Shown here in pieces: positions 40,966 through 49,711 of a stretch of 64,000 bases of DNA (the first letter of the stretch is position 1; the number at the start of each line of letters is the position of its first letter). A program made the position numbers and the translations under genes. The DNA comes from Nocardioides ferulae (GTDB taxonomy: Bacteria > Actinomycetota > Actinomycetes > Propionibacteriales > Nocardioidaceae): positions 372,001 to 436,000 of the forward strand of contig NZ_QZVR01000001.1 in NCBI RefSeq assembly GCF_003660455.1. The letters run 5' to 3'. The notes under the pieces were generated by a model, which saw only the letters and a program-made list of their open reading frames with translations, had not been told where the DNA came from and made no database searches.

Positions 40966-41952
40966 TCAGGCCAAGACGCTGTCGACCGGTCGCCGCGGGG
41001 TGCGTGGCAGGGTGCTCCTGCCGATCGCCTGCCACCCGATGCGGACCAGGATCTGCGGGGCGTTCATGCTGCGGAAGACCTCGTGGTAGAGGGCGAGCCG
41101 GGTCTCCTCGACCTCGATCACCTGGCTCAGCGGCACCACCGACAGTCCGTCGTAGGTCGCCTGCAGCCAGACGGCGCTGAGCGTCTCCCCGGCACGCAGC
41201 CACGCCAGCGGGGTGTCGGATCCGGTGCAGATCGCGAGCAGTCCGTCGGAGCTCTCGACCAACTCCTGGTGGGCGTCGGGGTAGAGACCGTGGCCGAAGC
41301 GCGCCCGTCGGTTGCGGGGGTAGTAGTCGACCCGGGGGACCGCACCGGAGGGGATGCCGTCCTCGCGGCTGTGGTCGATCCACAGGCCCTCCTCGGCGGC
41401 GTAGCGCTCGTCGGCCTCCTGCCGGGTCATCGCCCGGCTGACCAGGAGCTCGACGCGGAACCGCGAGGTCACATCGGTCAGCGGGAGCACCTCGGCGCCC
41501 CAGTCCTCGCCCGCTGCGGCGAGACGGTCGAGCCGCTCGACGGGCACCGGCCACGAGGTGAACCGGCGGCGATCGGTGCAGCGCTGCTCCAGGGCGGCGA
41601 GCCGATCCACGGCCGCGGGCGTCCGGTGGCCGGGCGAGAGATCGATGACAGCCAGCAGGTCCTCGTCGTCCGGGTCGGGGAGCCGGGTCACCTCGGCCGC
41701 CAGGCCCAGTCCGGCCGCGGCGACCTGGACGTGGTGCAGCGCGGTCCCGCAGCTGATCATCAGGTTCCGGCCCTGCGGGTCGGCGACCGGCAGTTGCCGG
41801 CTGCGGTCGGCACGCAGCGTCAGGCGGTCACCGTCGATCCGCCACAGCCAGGGCTGGGTGTTGTGGATGCTCGGGGCCAGGCAGGCGAGCTCGACCACGC
41901 GGCGAGCCTGCTCGGTGAGCACGTGCTCGACGGGCATCGACTGGACGTTCAT
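40966..41952 (-). CDS. Acg-type nitroreductase-family flavoprotein
   Basis: A 328-residue protein with two nitroreductase-like halves, as in the mycobacterial Acg (Rv2032) family. CLAPSIHNTQPWLWRIDGD near residue 25 is the characteristic N-terminal FMN-contact segment. ISCGTALHHVQVAAAGLG near 80 and RAGETLSAVWLQATYDGLSV near 270 follow. Acg proteins bind FMN but are reported to be poor nitroreductases and may store flavin; they are among the best-known DosR-induced genes. The ATG at 41952 has AAGGAAA upstream. A weak DosR-like site lies farther upstream. Confidence 0.85.
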   Translation of the reverse strand: MNVQSMPVEHVLTEQARRVVELACLAPSIHNTQPWLWRIDGDRLTLRADRSRQLPVADPQGRNLMISCGTALHHVQVAAAGLGLAAEVTRLPDPDDEDLLAVIDLSPGHRTPAAVDRLAALEQRCTDRRRFTSWPVPVERLDRLAAAGEDWGAEVLPLTDVTSRFRVELLVSRAMTRQEADERYAAEEGLWIDHSREDGIPSGAVPRVDYYPRNRRARFGHGLYPDAHQELVESSDGLLAICTGSDTPLAWLRAGETLSAVWLQATYDGLSVVPLSQVIEVEETRLALYHEVFRSMNAPQILVRIGWQAIGRSTLPRTPRRPVDSVLA

Positions 41953-42086
41953 CGGTTTCCTTCGCTGAATGTGCGTCCGGCCGGAGCCGGACCGCCTGGT
42001 CACATCTGCCTGGTCGGATCTGCCTGTGCGGTGTCTGTGCAGTGCCTGGTCACGTCCACGGTCGCTCCCGGCGGCGTGTCGCCCAA

Positions 42087-42100
42087 GGGCCGTACGTCCT
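42087..42100. promoter_or_regulatory. Weak DosR-like site upstream of the Acg-type gene
   Basis: GGGCCGTACGTCCT keeps the outer bases of the DosR box (about 10 of 14) but lies 135 bp from the start codon, farther than the other sites. The remaining gap between the two minus-strand genes shows nothing stronger. Confidence 0.2.
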
Positions 42101-42223
42101 GTTGGCCGGGTGACCAATGGCGCCAGCGGCCGGGAGCCCAGATGACCGTGCCGCGCCGCGCGGTGGAGGTCCCCGGCCGCGACGGCGTCGCCATCGCCGA
42201 GGCGCGGGTGGCGGCGCGACCGG

Positions 42224-42820
42224 TCAGGTGATGCGGACCCCGACGACGCCGGGGACGGTGCTGACCGCGACCTGGGCGAGCGAGCGGTCCTCGTGGGAGG
42301 CAGGGCCGTTGACCTCGACGACCCCCTCGCGGACCTCGACGAGCCAGTCGGCGTGGCCGAGCTGGTTGAGGAGCTGGTCGATCTCGTGCTCCAGCGTGCT
42401 GTCGGCCCGCGCCAGCAGTTGGACGACGTCGCTGCGGCTGACCATGCCGAGCACCCGCTCGTGGCGGTCGACGACCGGCAGGCTCTTCACGCTCGTGGAG
42501 GTCATCACGTCGACGGCCACGGCGAGGTCGGTGTGCGGTTCCACCGTGACGGCGTGCCGGGTGAGCACCTCGTCGACGACGCGCGGCGGGGTGATCGAGT
42601 CGACGTCGGCATCGGCTCCGGGGGCGGCCGAGCGTGCATCCGGCGCGACCGAGTCGCGGATCAGGTCCGCTTCGCTGACCACGCCCTGGATCCGGCCGGC
42701 GCCGTTGACGACCGGGAGCGAGGTCACGCGGTAGCGCGCCATGAGCGTGAGCGCCTGCTTGATCGTCGTCCCGGTGCGCACGGTTACCGGATGCGGTGTC
42801 ATCACGTCCTGCACCAGCAT
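42224..42820 (-). CDS. CBS-pair protein with C-terminal BON-like domain
   Basis: A 198-residue protein. Two CBS motifs are visible: VQDVMTPHPVTVRTGTTIKQ at residue 3 and VDEVLTRHAVTVEPHTDLAV near 82. A C-terminal segment of about 55 residues (EVREGVVEVNGPASHEDRSL) fits a BON domain. CBS pairs bind adenosyl nucleotides and act as energy sensors. The CBS protein Hrp1 is a strongly DosR-induced protein in M. tuberculosis. A strong DosR-type box lies 71 bp upstream, and the dosR-like gene is divergent. Confidence 0.87.
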   Translation of the reverse strand: MLVQDVMTPHPVTVRTGTTIKQALTLMARYRVTSLPVVNGAGRIQGVVSEADLIRDSVAPDARSAAPGADADVDSITPPRVVDEVLTRHAVTVEPHTDLAVAVDVMTSTSVKSLPVVDRHERVLGMVSRSDVVQLLARADSTLEHEIDQLLNQLGHADWLVEVREGVVEVNGPASHEDRSLAQVAVSTVPGVVGVRIT

Positions 42821-42891
42821 GGTGGCTCTCCTCCTCGACGGCCCCAGTAGCTCTTGGGGTCAGCGTGCGGCCTGAGGCTGGTCCGGGGGCA

Positions 42892-42905
42892 GGGACGAAA
42901 GTCCC
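42892..42905. promoter_or_regulatory. DosR-type box between the CBS gene and dosR
   Basis: GGGACGAAAGTCCC differs from GGGACCAAAGTCCC at one base. It is 71 bp from the CBS-BON start and 154 bp from the divergent dosR-like start, so it most likely drives the CBS gene. Confidence 0.7.
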
Positions 42906-43059
42906 GCGTCGCGCAGGCCGGGTACCGGGCGGCGCACGCGCGAGCGGCAGCGTCTCGGCGGGGCGGGCGACCGGCGCCGGCCGGGCGGGGGCCCGCCCTC
43001 GACGCGGAAGGGCCGAGTCGTTGCCGCCGCACGGGCGCGGACCGGGTACCTTGGTGCCC

Positions 43060-43734
43060 ATGTCAGACCAGGGACCCGCAGAGGCCGAGGGCGCGACCGG
43101 ACCGATCCGCGTGTTCCTCCTCGACGACCACGAGATCGTGCGCCGGGGCATCAAGGAGCTGCTCGAGAGCGAGGGCGACATCACCGTGATCGGTGAGTCG
43201 GGTCTCGCGGAGGAGGCCGCGAGGCGGATCCCCGCCCTGCGCCCCGACGTCGCGATCCTCGACGGCCGGCTCCCCGACGGCTCCGGCATCGACGTGTGCC
43301 GTGAGGTGCGCTCGCGCGATCCCAAGATCGCCGCGCTGATCCTCACCTCCTACGACGACGACGAGGCGCTGTTCTCGGCGATCATGGCGGGAGCGGCGGG
43401 CTACATCCTCAAGCAGGTGCGGGGCAACGACTTCATCGACACGGTGCGCCGGGTCGCCGCCGGCCAGTCGATGCTCGACCCGGCGGTCACCGCCCAGGTG
43501 CTCGAGCGACTGCGCAGCGGCCCCAAGGTCGACCCCTCGCTGAAGCAGCTGACCTCCCAGGAGCACAAGATCCTGGAGCTGATCGGGCAGGGCATGACCA
43601 ACCGGCAGATCGCCGAGACGCTGTTCCTGGCCGAGAAGACCGTGAAGAACTACGTCTCCTCGATGCTCTCCAAGCTCAACTTGGAGTCCCGCACCCAGGC
43701 CGCCATCTTCGCGAACAAGCACCTGAAAGACTGA
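43060..43734 (+). CDS. dosR: DosR/DevR-like response regulator (NarL/LuxR class)
   Basis: A 224-residue regulator. Residues 16-130 form the receiver domain with acidic pocket Asp22-Asp23, phosphoacceptor Asp68 in AILDGRLPDGSG, a Thr-Ser in LILTSYDDDEA and Lys in YILKQV. Residues about 160-222 are the LuxR-type helix-turn-helix: LTSQEHKILELIGQGMTNRQ, then FLAEKTVKNYVSSMLSKL and RTQAAIFANK. The recognition helix and RTQAA tail are close to those of mycobacterial DevR/DosR. It is followed 134 bp later by a DosS/DosT-like kinase. It should bind the GGGACTTTNGNCCC-like sites found across the island. A 12-residue acidic N-terminal extension is extra. Confidence 0.9.
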   Translation: MSDQGPAEAEGATGPIRVFLLDDHEIVRRGIKELLESEGDITVIGESGLAEEAARRIPALRPDVAILDGRLPDGSGIDVCREVRSRDPKIAALILTSYDDDEALFSAIMAGAAGYILKQVRGNDFIDTVRRVAAGQSMLDPAVTAQVLERLRSGPKVDPSLKQLTSQEHKILELIGQGMTNRQIAETLFLAEKTVKNYVSSMLSKLNLESRTQAAIFANKHLKD

Positions 43735-43783
43735 CGCCCGGGGCCGCTCACCGACAGTGGGCCTACGGTGGGACGTCTGACCC

Positions 43784-43797
43784 GGGACTTTGGTCCC
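43784..43797. promoter_or_regulatory. Perfect DosR-type box upstream of dosS
   Basis: GGGACTTTGGTCCC, within the symmetric CCGGGACTTTGGTCCCGG, equals the mycobacterial DosR consensus at every fixed position. It ends 71 bp before the kinase start codon, with a possible TAGCGT -10 about 17 bp downstream. Confidence 0.8.
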
Positions 43798-43868
43798 GGA
43801 CGGGTGCCTGAGTTGCTAGCGTCATGGTCGTCCGCGATGCCCCCGGGCGGACGACGAGGAGTCGAAGG

Positions 43869-45638
43869 ATGAGCATGCCCCCGAGGCGGGCCGACGGCCC
43901 GGCCGAGCAGGCCGACCCCCTGGTGCGATCGCACTCGGTGACCGGGCCTGGGTCCGAGAGCGAGCAGACGCTGGCCGAGACCGACTTCGACGCGTTGCTG
44001 CGCGAGGTGCTCAACCGGGTCCACGGGGTGCTCGACGAGCGCCAGCGCTGGGAGCTCCTGCTCGAGGCCGTGGTGACGATGGCCGCCGACCTCTCCCTCG
44101 ACGGCCTCCTGGCCCGGATCGTGGAGATCGCCACCGACCTCGCCGGCGCGAAGTACGCCGCGCTCGGCGTCCTCGGCGTGGGGCCGCAGCGCCGGCTTCG
44201 CACCTTCATCCACCACGGCATCACCACCGAGAAGGTCCTCGACATCGGCGACCTTCCGCACGGTTTCGGCCTGCTCGGGCTCATCATCGACCGACCCGAG
44301 CCGCTCCGTCTGCACGACATCGCCGAGCACCCCGCCTCGGTCGGGTTCCCGGCCAATCACCCGCCGATGAGCTCGTTCCTGGGGGTGCCCGTGCGCACCC
44401 GCGACAAGGTCTTCGGCAACCTCTACCTCACCGAGAAGCTGGGTGGCGGCGACTTCACCGCCGAGGACGAGCGGATCGTGGTGGCCCTCGCTGCGGCCGC
44501 CGGCGTCGCGATCGAGAACGCCCGGCTCTACGAGGAGGCGGCCAGGCGTGAGCGCTGGTTGGCCGCCACGGCCGAGATCACCGGCCTGCTCTCCGGCTCC
44601 GCCGCCGGGCACGAGGCGCTGCAGGCGGTGGCGGACCGGGCACGCGAGGTGGCCGGAGCCGACGTCGCGTGGATCATGACCGGCGCTCCCGAGGGCGATC
44701 TCGAGGTACAGGTCGTGGCCGGGACGACCGCCGACCTGCGTCGCGGTCGGCAGATCCCCCTCGACGGGTCCCAGGTGCGCGGGGTGATCCGCACCGGCAC
44801 CCCGATCTCGGTGGAGCGCCTGGCCAGCGGGCTGCTCGACAGCGGCTGGGACGGCCCCGAGCTCGGGCCGGCGATCGTGGTCCCGCTGCGCAACGCCTCG
44901 GGCACCGAGGGCGTCCTCGCCCTGGCCTGGACACCCGATCGGGTCGACTCGTTCCACGCGGTCGACGCGAGCCTGCCGGCGAGCTTCGCCGAGCAGGCCG
45001 CCCTGGCGTTGCAGGTCGCGCGCGCCCGCGAGGACCAACAGCGGCTCGCGGTCTTCGAGGACCGCGACCGGATCGGCCGCGACCTCCACGACCTGGTGAT
45101 CCAGCGGCTCTTCGCCGTGGGCCTCTCGCTGCAGGGGGCGGTGCGGCACGTGCAGGTCGAGGAGGTCGGACAGCGGCTGACCGCCGCGGTCGACGACCTC
45201 GACGCGACGATCAAGGACATCCGGCGAACGATCTTCGCGCTGGGCTCGATGGACCACGCGGCCGACATCCAGGCCGAGGTCACCCGCATGGTGGACCGCG
45301 CTGCCGGCACCTTGAAGTTCCGGCCGAGCCTGCGGTTCGAGGGCCCGGTCCGGAGCCGGATCAGCCCCGCCGTGGCCCCCGACATCCTGGCCGTGCTCGG
45401 TGAGGCGCTGTCGAACGCGTCGCGCCACGCGGAGGCCGACACCGTCGAGGTGGAGCTCTCGGTCGACGACGAGGTCGTCCTGACCGTCGCCGACGACGGG
45501 CGGGGCATCCCCGAGGAGGTCGCCGAGAGCGGCCTGCGCAACATGCGGCGCCGCGCCGAGGCACTCGGTGGGCACTGCGAGGTGGAGTCGGGCACCGGCG
45601 AGGGCACCGTCGTCCGCTGGGCTGTTCCGCTGTCCTGA
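43869..45638 (+). CDS. dosS: DosS/DosT-like GAF-GAF sensor histidine kinase
   Basis: A 589-residue soluble kinase. GAF-A spans about residues 65-225 and GAF-B about 240-385, followed by HisKA_3 with His407 in DRIGRDLHDLVIQRLFAVGL and an HATPase with SNASRHAEA and VADDGRGIPEEV. GAF-A keeps EHPASVGFPANHPPMSSFLG: His164 aligns with the haem-binding His149 of DosS and His154 with His139. So an oxygen- or redox-sensing haem is expected. The ATG at 43869 is chosen for its GAGGAG site. A perfect DosR box upstream implies positive autoregulation with the response regulator gene just before it. Confidence 0.9.
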   Translation: MSMPPRRADGPAEQADPLVRSHSVTGPGSESEQTLAETDFDALLREVLNRVHGVLDERQRWELLLEAVVTMAADLSLDGLLARIVEIATDLAGAKYAALGVLGVGPQRRLRTFIHHGITTEKVLDIGDLPHGFGLLGLIIDRPEPLRLHDIAEHPASVGFPANHPPMSSFLGVPVRTRDKVFGNLYLTEKLGGGDFTAEDERIVVALAAAAGVAIENARLYEEAARRERWLAATAEITGLLSGSAAGHEALQAVADRAREVAGADVAWIMTGAPEGDLEVQVVAGTTADLRRGRQIPLDGSQVRGVIRTGTPISVERLASGLLDSGWDGPELGPAIVVPLRNASGTEGVLALAWTPDRVDSFHAVDASLPASFAEQAALALQVARAREDQQRLAVFEDRDRIGRDLHDLVIQRLFAVGLSLQGAVRHVQVEEVGQRLTAAVDDLDATIKDIRRTIFALGSMDHAADIQAEVTRMVDRAAGTLKFRPSLRFEGPVRSRISPAVAPDILAVLGEALSNASRHAEADTVEVELSVDDEVVLTVADDGRGIPEEVAESGLRNMRRRAEALGGHCEVESGTGEGTVVRWAVPLS

Positions 45639-45690
45639 CCGGCGCGACCTCTGCGGCTCGACCGCGGCCGCCGGTACAGGCTGTCCGCAC

Positions 45691-45704
45691 GGGCCGAAAG
45701 TCCC
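45691..45704. promoter_or_regulatory. DosR-type box upstream of usp (45765)
   Basis: GGGCCGAAAGTCCC matches GGGACCAAAGTCCC at 12 of 14 positions. It ends 60 bp before the start codon. Confidence 0.6.
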
Positions 45705-45764
45705 TGTTGGTCCGGGCCTTGCCGCGGGATCGTGGGAGGAGAGGCGACGGGAGAGGAGCTCGCC

Positions 45765-46274
45765 ATGCTGACCACCAAGCCCCGCAAGATCCTCGTGGCG
45801 CTCGGCCCGAACGACGCGGTGGCCGCGACCGCATTCGCGGCCCAGGAGGCGGGCCGCCGTGGCTGCGGCGTGCATCTGGTGCACGTGGTGTCGAAGCTGG
45901 TCGGCGATGCGGCCGGTGAGGTCCGGATCACCGACGACCAGCTCTCCAACACCGGCTACCGGGTGCTGGCCGACGCCGCGCGTCGCCTGGAACACCAGCT
46001 GCCCGCGGAGCTGCCGGTCACCACCGAGCTCGTGTTCGGGCCGGTGGTCCGCACGCTGGCGGAGATGTCGGCACGGGCCTCGATGGTCGTGCTGCAGCGC
46101 CGCTCGCACCGACCGCTGGAGCGGCTGATCTCCGCCTCGGTGACCCACGGCCTGGTGGCCCGAGCACACGCCCCGGTGGTCTCGGTGCCCGAGGGCTGGC
46201 AGGCCGAGACGGACTCGGGCGCGGCGCACGGCGACGAGGCCGCCCACGACGTCCTGGTGGAGATGCCCGACTGA
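45765..46274 (+). CDS. Single-domain universal stress protein, half-length paralogue
   Basis: A 169-residue protein that matches only the first half of the tandem Usp proteins at 26773, 54162 and 56235: ILVALGPNDAVAATAFAAQE opens it and VTHGLVARAHAPVVSVPEGW ends the domain. After that the chain stops within 25 acidic residues, where the others continue into a second Usp domain. There is no ATP-binding glycine loop. The ribosome site GAGAGGAG is good, so it is an intact short gene rather than debris. It probably dimerises or pairs with the full-length Usps. Confidence 0.82.
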   Translation: MLTTKPRKILVALGPNDAVAATAFAAQEAGRRGCGVHLVHVVSKLVGDAAGEVRITDDQLSNTGYRVLADAARRLEHQLPAELPVTTELVFGPVVRTLAEMSARASMVVLQRRSHRPLERLISASVTHGLVARAHAPVVSVPEGWQAETDSGAAHGDEAAHDVLVEMPD

Positions 46275-46309
46275 GCCGGGACGAGGCTGCCGGTCCGGTC
46301 CTCGGCATG

Positions 46310-46345
46310 CCACGAGGCCGGCCCCCTGCGGGACCGGCCTCGTGG
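46310..46345. terminator. Bidirectional hairpin between usp and arcC
   Basis: A perfect 12-bp stem (arm CCACGAGGCCGG) with a 12-base loop sits between two convergent genes, 36 bases after the usp stop and 8 bases from the arcC stop. Confidence 0.85.
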
Positions 46346-46352
46346 ATCCTGA

Positions 46353-47306
46353 TCAGCCTTCGTGCCGCGGGCTCAGGTCGCCCGGACCGCCGTAGTCGCC
46401 ACCGGGGGTGACGATCGTGCCGGCCTTGCCCTCGAGGATCGCCAGCGCGTCCTCGAGGCGGCCGATCGCGGCCATGTCGCCCGTGAGCTCGACGAACCGG
46501 CACACCGCCTCCACCTTCGGCCCCATGGAGCCGGCCGGGAAGTCCTCCCGGCGCAGCGCGGCGGGGGTGGCCCGCGGGATCGGCTCCGCGTCCGGTGTCC
46601 CGAAGCCCCGCACGACCTGCGGGACGTCGGTGAGCACCAGCAGCGCGTCCGCCTCGAGCGTCTCGGCGAGCACCGAGGCGGTCATGTCCTTGTCGACCAC
46701 CGCCTCGACGCCCTCGAGGTGTCCGTCCTCGTTGCGGATGACCGGCACCCCACCGCCGCCGGCGCAGACCACGATCGCGCCGAGGTTGAGGAGCTGCCGG
46801 ATCAGGCGCGTCTCGACGACCCGTCGGGGGACCGGCGAACCCACCACCCGACGCCAGTGCTGCCCGTCGGGCTTGACCACCCAACCGCGCTCGGCGGCCA
46901 GCCGCTTCGCGGTCTCCTCGTCATAGACCTCGCCCACGAACTTGGTGGGGTTGTCGAAGGCCGGGTCACTGGCCTCCACGAGGGTCTGGTTGACGATGGC
47001 CGCGACCTGGCTGCCCGGGATCGCGTTCTGCAGCGACTGCAGCAGCCAGTAGCCGATCATCCCCTGGGTCTGTGCCCCGAGCACGTCGAAGGGGTACGGC
47101 GTGGTCAGGTTGGGGTCCGAGGCGCTCTGCAGCGCCAGCACCCCCACCTGCGGCCCGTTGCCGTGGGTGATCACCAGCTGGTGCTTCTCGGCCAGTGGTG
47201 CCAACGCCTTGACCGCGCGGTCGACGTTCGCCTCCTGCACCTCGGCGTCCGGCTTCTGCCCGCGTTCGAGCAGGGCGTTGCCGCCGAGGGCGACGACGAT
47301 CCGCAT
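46353..47306 (-). CDS. arcC: Carbamate kinase
   Basis: A 317-residue enzyme that makes ATP and carbamate from carbamoyl phosphate and ADP, the energy-yielding step of the arginine deiminase pathway. Signatures: MRIVVALGGNALLERGQ, ITHGNGPQVGVLALQ, AQTQGMIGYWL and CAGGGGVPVI. The length is normal. It begins two bases after the stop of the ornithine carbamoyltransferase gene and ends before a strong terminator, as the last gene of arcA-argF-arcC. Confidence 0.95.
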   Translation of the reverse strand: MRIVVALGGNALLERGQKPDAEVQEANVDRAVKALAPLAEKHQLVITHGNGPQVGVLALQSASDPNLTTPYPFDVLGAQTQGMIGYWLLQSLQNAIPGSQVAAIVNQTLVEASDPAFDNPTKFVGEVYDEETAKRLAAERGWVVKPDGQHWRRVVGSPVPRRVVETRLIRQLLNLGAIVVCAGGGGVPVIRNEDGHLEGVEAVVDKDMTASVLAETLEADALLVLTDVPQVVRGFGTPDAEPIPRATPAALRREDFPAGSMGPKVEAVCRFVELTGDMAAIGRLEDALAILEGKAGTIVTPGGDYGGPGDLSPRHEG

Positions 47307-47307
47307 C

Positions 47308-48309
47308 TCAGGCGCCCAGCGTGGCCACGAGCACGGCCTTGATCGTGTGCATCCGGTTCTCGGCCTGGTCGAAGACGATCGAGTGCGGCGACTCGAAGAC
47401 CTCGTCGGTGACCTCGAGCGACTCCATGCCGGTCTTCTGGAAGATGTCCTCGCCGACCTTGGTGTTGCGGTCGTGGAAGGCGGGGAGGCAGTGCATGAAC
47501 TTGACCTGCGGGTTGCCGGTCGCCTTCACGACGTCCATGTTGACCTGGTAGGGCTTGAGCTGCTCGATGCGCTGGTCCCAGACCTCCTTGGGCTCACCCA
47601 TCGAGACCCACACGTCGGTGTAGAGGAAGTCCACGCCCGCGACCCCGTCGGCGACCGACTCGGTGTGGGTGATGCGCGCACCGGTGCGGTCGGCGATCTC
47701 CCGGGCCTGGGCGATGACCTGCTCGTCGTTCCACAGCTCCTTGGGAGCCACGATCCGCACGTCCATGCCCATCATCGCGCCCGAGATGAGCAGCGAGTTG
47801 CCGACGTTGTTGCGAGCGTCGCCGAGGTAGGCGAAGGCGATGTCCTCGTCGCGCTTGCCGCTGTGCTCGCGCATCGTGAGCATGTCGCACAGCATCTGGG
47901 TCGGGTGCCACTCGTCGGTCAGGCCGTTCCACACCGGGACGCCGGCGTACTCGGCCAGGGTTTCGACGTTGGTCTGGGCCGAGCCGCGGTACTCGATGCC
48001 GTCGTACATCCGGCCGAGGACGCGGGCGGTGTCGGCCATCGACTCCTTGTGGCCGATCTGCGAGCCGCTCGGGTCGAGGTAGGTCACCTGGGCGCCCTGG
48101 TCGTAGGCCGCGACCTCGAACGCGCAGCGCGTCCGGGTCGAGGTCTTCTCGAAGATGAGGGCGATGTTCTTGCCGCTCAGGCGGGGCCGCTCGATGCCGG
48201 CGTACTTGGCGGACTTCAGGTCCGCGGAGAGGTCGAGCAGGAACTTCCACTCCTGGGGGGTGAAGTCGACCTCCTTGACGAAGCTGCGGTTGCGCAGGTT
48301 GAACGCCAC
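47308..48309 (-). CDS. argF: Ornithine carbamoyltransferase (catabolic, arcB-type by context)
   Basis: A 333-residue enzyme. The carbamoyl phosphate motif is [15 protein letters not shown] near residue 55. The ornithine site HCLPAFHD is near residue 270, and [19 protein letters not shown] near 130. It converts citrulline plus phosphate to ornithine and carbamoyl phosphate when run in the catabolic direction. The GTG start is four bases after the arcA stop. Position between arcA and arcC makes the catabolic role likely, so arcB would be an equally good name. Confidence 0.94.
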   Translation of the reverse strand: MAFNLRNRSFVKEVDFTPQEWKFLLDLSADLKSAKYAGIERPRLSGKNIALIFEKTSTRTRCAFEVAAYDQGAQVTYLDPSGSQIGHKESMADTARVLGRMYDGIEYRGSAQTNVETLAEYAGVPVWNGLTDEWHPTQMLCDMLTMREHSGKRDEDIAFAYLGDARNNVGNSLLISGAMMGMDVRIVAPKELWNDEQVIAQAREIADRTGARITHTESVADGVAGVDFLYTDVWVSMGEPKEVWDQRIEQLKPYQVNMDVVKATGNPQVKFMHCLPAFHDRNTKVGEDIFQKTGMESLEVTDEVFESPHSIVFDQAENRMHTIKAVLVATLGA

Positions 48310-48313
48310 GGCT

Positions 48314-49540
48314 CTAGATCCCTTCCCGCTCGATGGGGCAGCTCATGCAGCGCGGGCCGCCGCGGCCGCGTCCGAGCTCGTTGCCCTGGATGGTGACGAC
48401 CTCGATGCCATTCTTCCGCAGGAAGGTGTTGGAGGTGACGTTGCGCTCGTAGGCCACGACCACGCCGGGGCTGACCGCCAGCACGTTGTTGCCGTCGTCC
48501 CACTGCTCGCGCTCGGCGGCGTGCACGTCCTGGGTGGGTGTGAGCACGTTGATGTGGTCGATGCCGAGTGCGTCCGCGATGGCCTGGTGCATCTGCTCGG
48601 GCGCGTGGGCGGTGACCTTCAGCTCGTACTCGCTGCCGTTGGGCTCGATCGTGTACGACGGCAGCATGCCGAGGCCGACGTACTTGGTGAAGGTGTCCTC
48701 GTTGACCATCGTCATCACGGTGTCGAGGTGCATGAAGGCGCGCTTCTGCGGCATCGACAGGGCCACGATCTTGGTGGCGCTGCCGGAGGCGAAGAGCCGG
48801 CGGGCGAGGCGCTCGACACCCGCGGGGGTGGTGCGCTCGCTCATCCCGACCAGGACCGCGCCGCGGCCGAGGACCAGGATGTCACCGCCTTCGGTGGTGG
48901 CGTAGCCGTTGGCGGAGCCGTCTCCCCAGACGTTGAACTCGGTGCCGGTGAAGTAGGGGTGCCAGCGGTAGATCGCCTCGTAGTGGATCGTCTCGCGCAT
49001 CCGGGCGCGCTTGCGCATCGAGTTGATCGACACGCCGTCGAAGACCCACGCGGAGGTGTCCCGCGTGAACAGGTGGTTGGGCAACGGCGGAAGCAGCAGG
49101 TCGTCGAGGCCGAGGGCGTGCACGACGACGGACGGCGGCTCCTCGATGTACTCGAGCAGCTCACGCTTGGTCATGCCGCCGATGAGGAACTCGGTCAGCT
49201 CGGCGTCGTCCATGTTGGCGAACAGCTCGTAGAGGGCGTCCATGGCCATCGGGCCGTAGACGCGCTCGTCGAGCGACTCGGTGAGGATGTGCTTGCGTGC
49301 CTCGGGGATCGCCACGGTGTCGCGGAGCAGCTCGTCGAGGAGGTGGACCTGGACGCCGAGGTCCCGCAGGGTCTCTGCGAAGGCATCGTGTTCCTGCTTG
49401 GCCCGCTTGACCCACAAGACGTCGTCGAAGAGGAACTCGTCCTTGTTCGTCGGGGTCAGTCTCTTCAGCTCGAGGTCGGGCCTGTGCAGGATCGCCTGTC
49501 GCAGACGGCCGACCTCGGAGTCGACATGAAGGGTGGTCAT
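48314..49540 (-). CDS. arcA: Arginine deiminase
   Basis: A 408-residue enzyme that hydrolyses arginine to citrulline and ammonia. The N-terminus [20 protein letters not shown], the substrate segment [19 protein letters not shown] near residue 160 and the C-terminal catalytic cysteine in [16 protein letters not shown] are diagnostic. First gene of arcA-argF-arcC, transcribed away from a divergent YfcC/ArcD transporter. A DosR-like box and a TATACC -10 on the minus strand lie upstream. The pathway gives one ATP per arginine without oxygen and counters acid. Confidence 0.96.
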   Translation of the reverse strand: MTTLHVDSEVGRLRQAILHRPDLELKRLTPTNKDEFLFDDVLWVKRAKQEHDAFAETLRDLGVQVHLLDELLRDTVAIPEARKHILTESLDERVYGPMAMDALYELFANMDDAELTEFLIGGMTKRELLEYIEEPPSVVVHALGLDDLLLPPLPNHLFTRDTSAWVFDGVSINSMRKRARMRETIHYEAIYRWHPYFTGTEFNVWGDGSANGYATTEGGDILVLGRGAVLVGMSERTTPAGVERLARRLFASGSATKIVALSMPQKRAFMHLDTVMTMVNEDTFTKYVGLGMLPSYTIEPNGSEYELKVTAHAPEQMHQAIADALGIDHINVLTPTQDVHAAEREQWDDGNNVLAVSPGVVVAYERNVTSNTFLRKNGIEVVTIQGNELGRGRGGPRCMSCPIEREGI

Positions 49541-49601
49541 GTCATGTTCCGCCTTTCTCTAGGTGACCTCAGTGTGCCTCGCGCGCGCGGTATAGAAGCA
49601 G

Positions 49602-49615
49602 GGGGAGAAAGTCCT
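49602..49615. promoter_or_regulatory. DosR-like box upstream of arcA
   Basis: GGGGAGAAAGTCCT matches GGGACCAAAGTCCC at about 10 of 14 positions. On the minus strand it overlaps the place of a -35 element relative to a TATACC -10 at 49594-49589, and it is 61 bp from the arcA start. Confidence 0.45.
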
Positions 49616-49623
49616 CTGACCAG

Positions 49624-49637
49624 GTGCCCATTGGCAC
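49624..49637. promoter_or_regulatory. Inverted repeat in the arcA-yfcC divergent promoter
   Basis: GTGCC-CATT-GGCAC is a perfect 5-bp dyad with a 4-base centre, between the DosR-like box and the transporter start (74 bp away). It could be an operator for a second regulator acting on the divergent genes. Confidence 0.4.
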
Positions 49638-49711
49638 ATCTGCCAGGGGAGCGCCAGATGGTTCCTTGGGATCGGCCCGCTGTGACACCAACGTGAAAGA
49701 GGCAACCACCC

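Noticed and set aside
41953..42223. A short plus-strand frame between the Acg-type and CBS genes as a small gene
   Set aside because: No ribosome site, no recognisable product, and its composition equals that of intergenic DNA here.
43045..43058. GGTACCTTGGTGCC, resembling a DosR box, just before the dosR-like gene
   Set aside because: It abuts the start codon, so it cannot act as an upstream activator site, and it misses three box positions.
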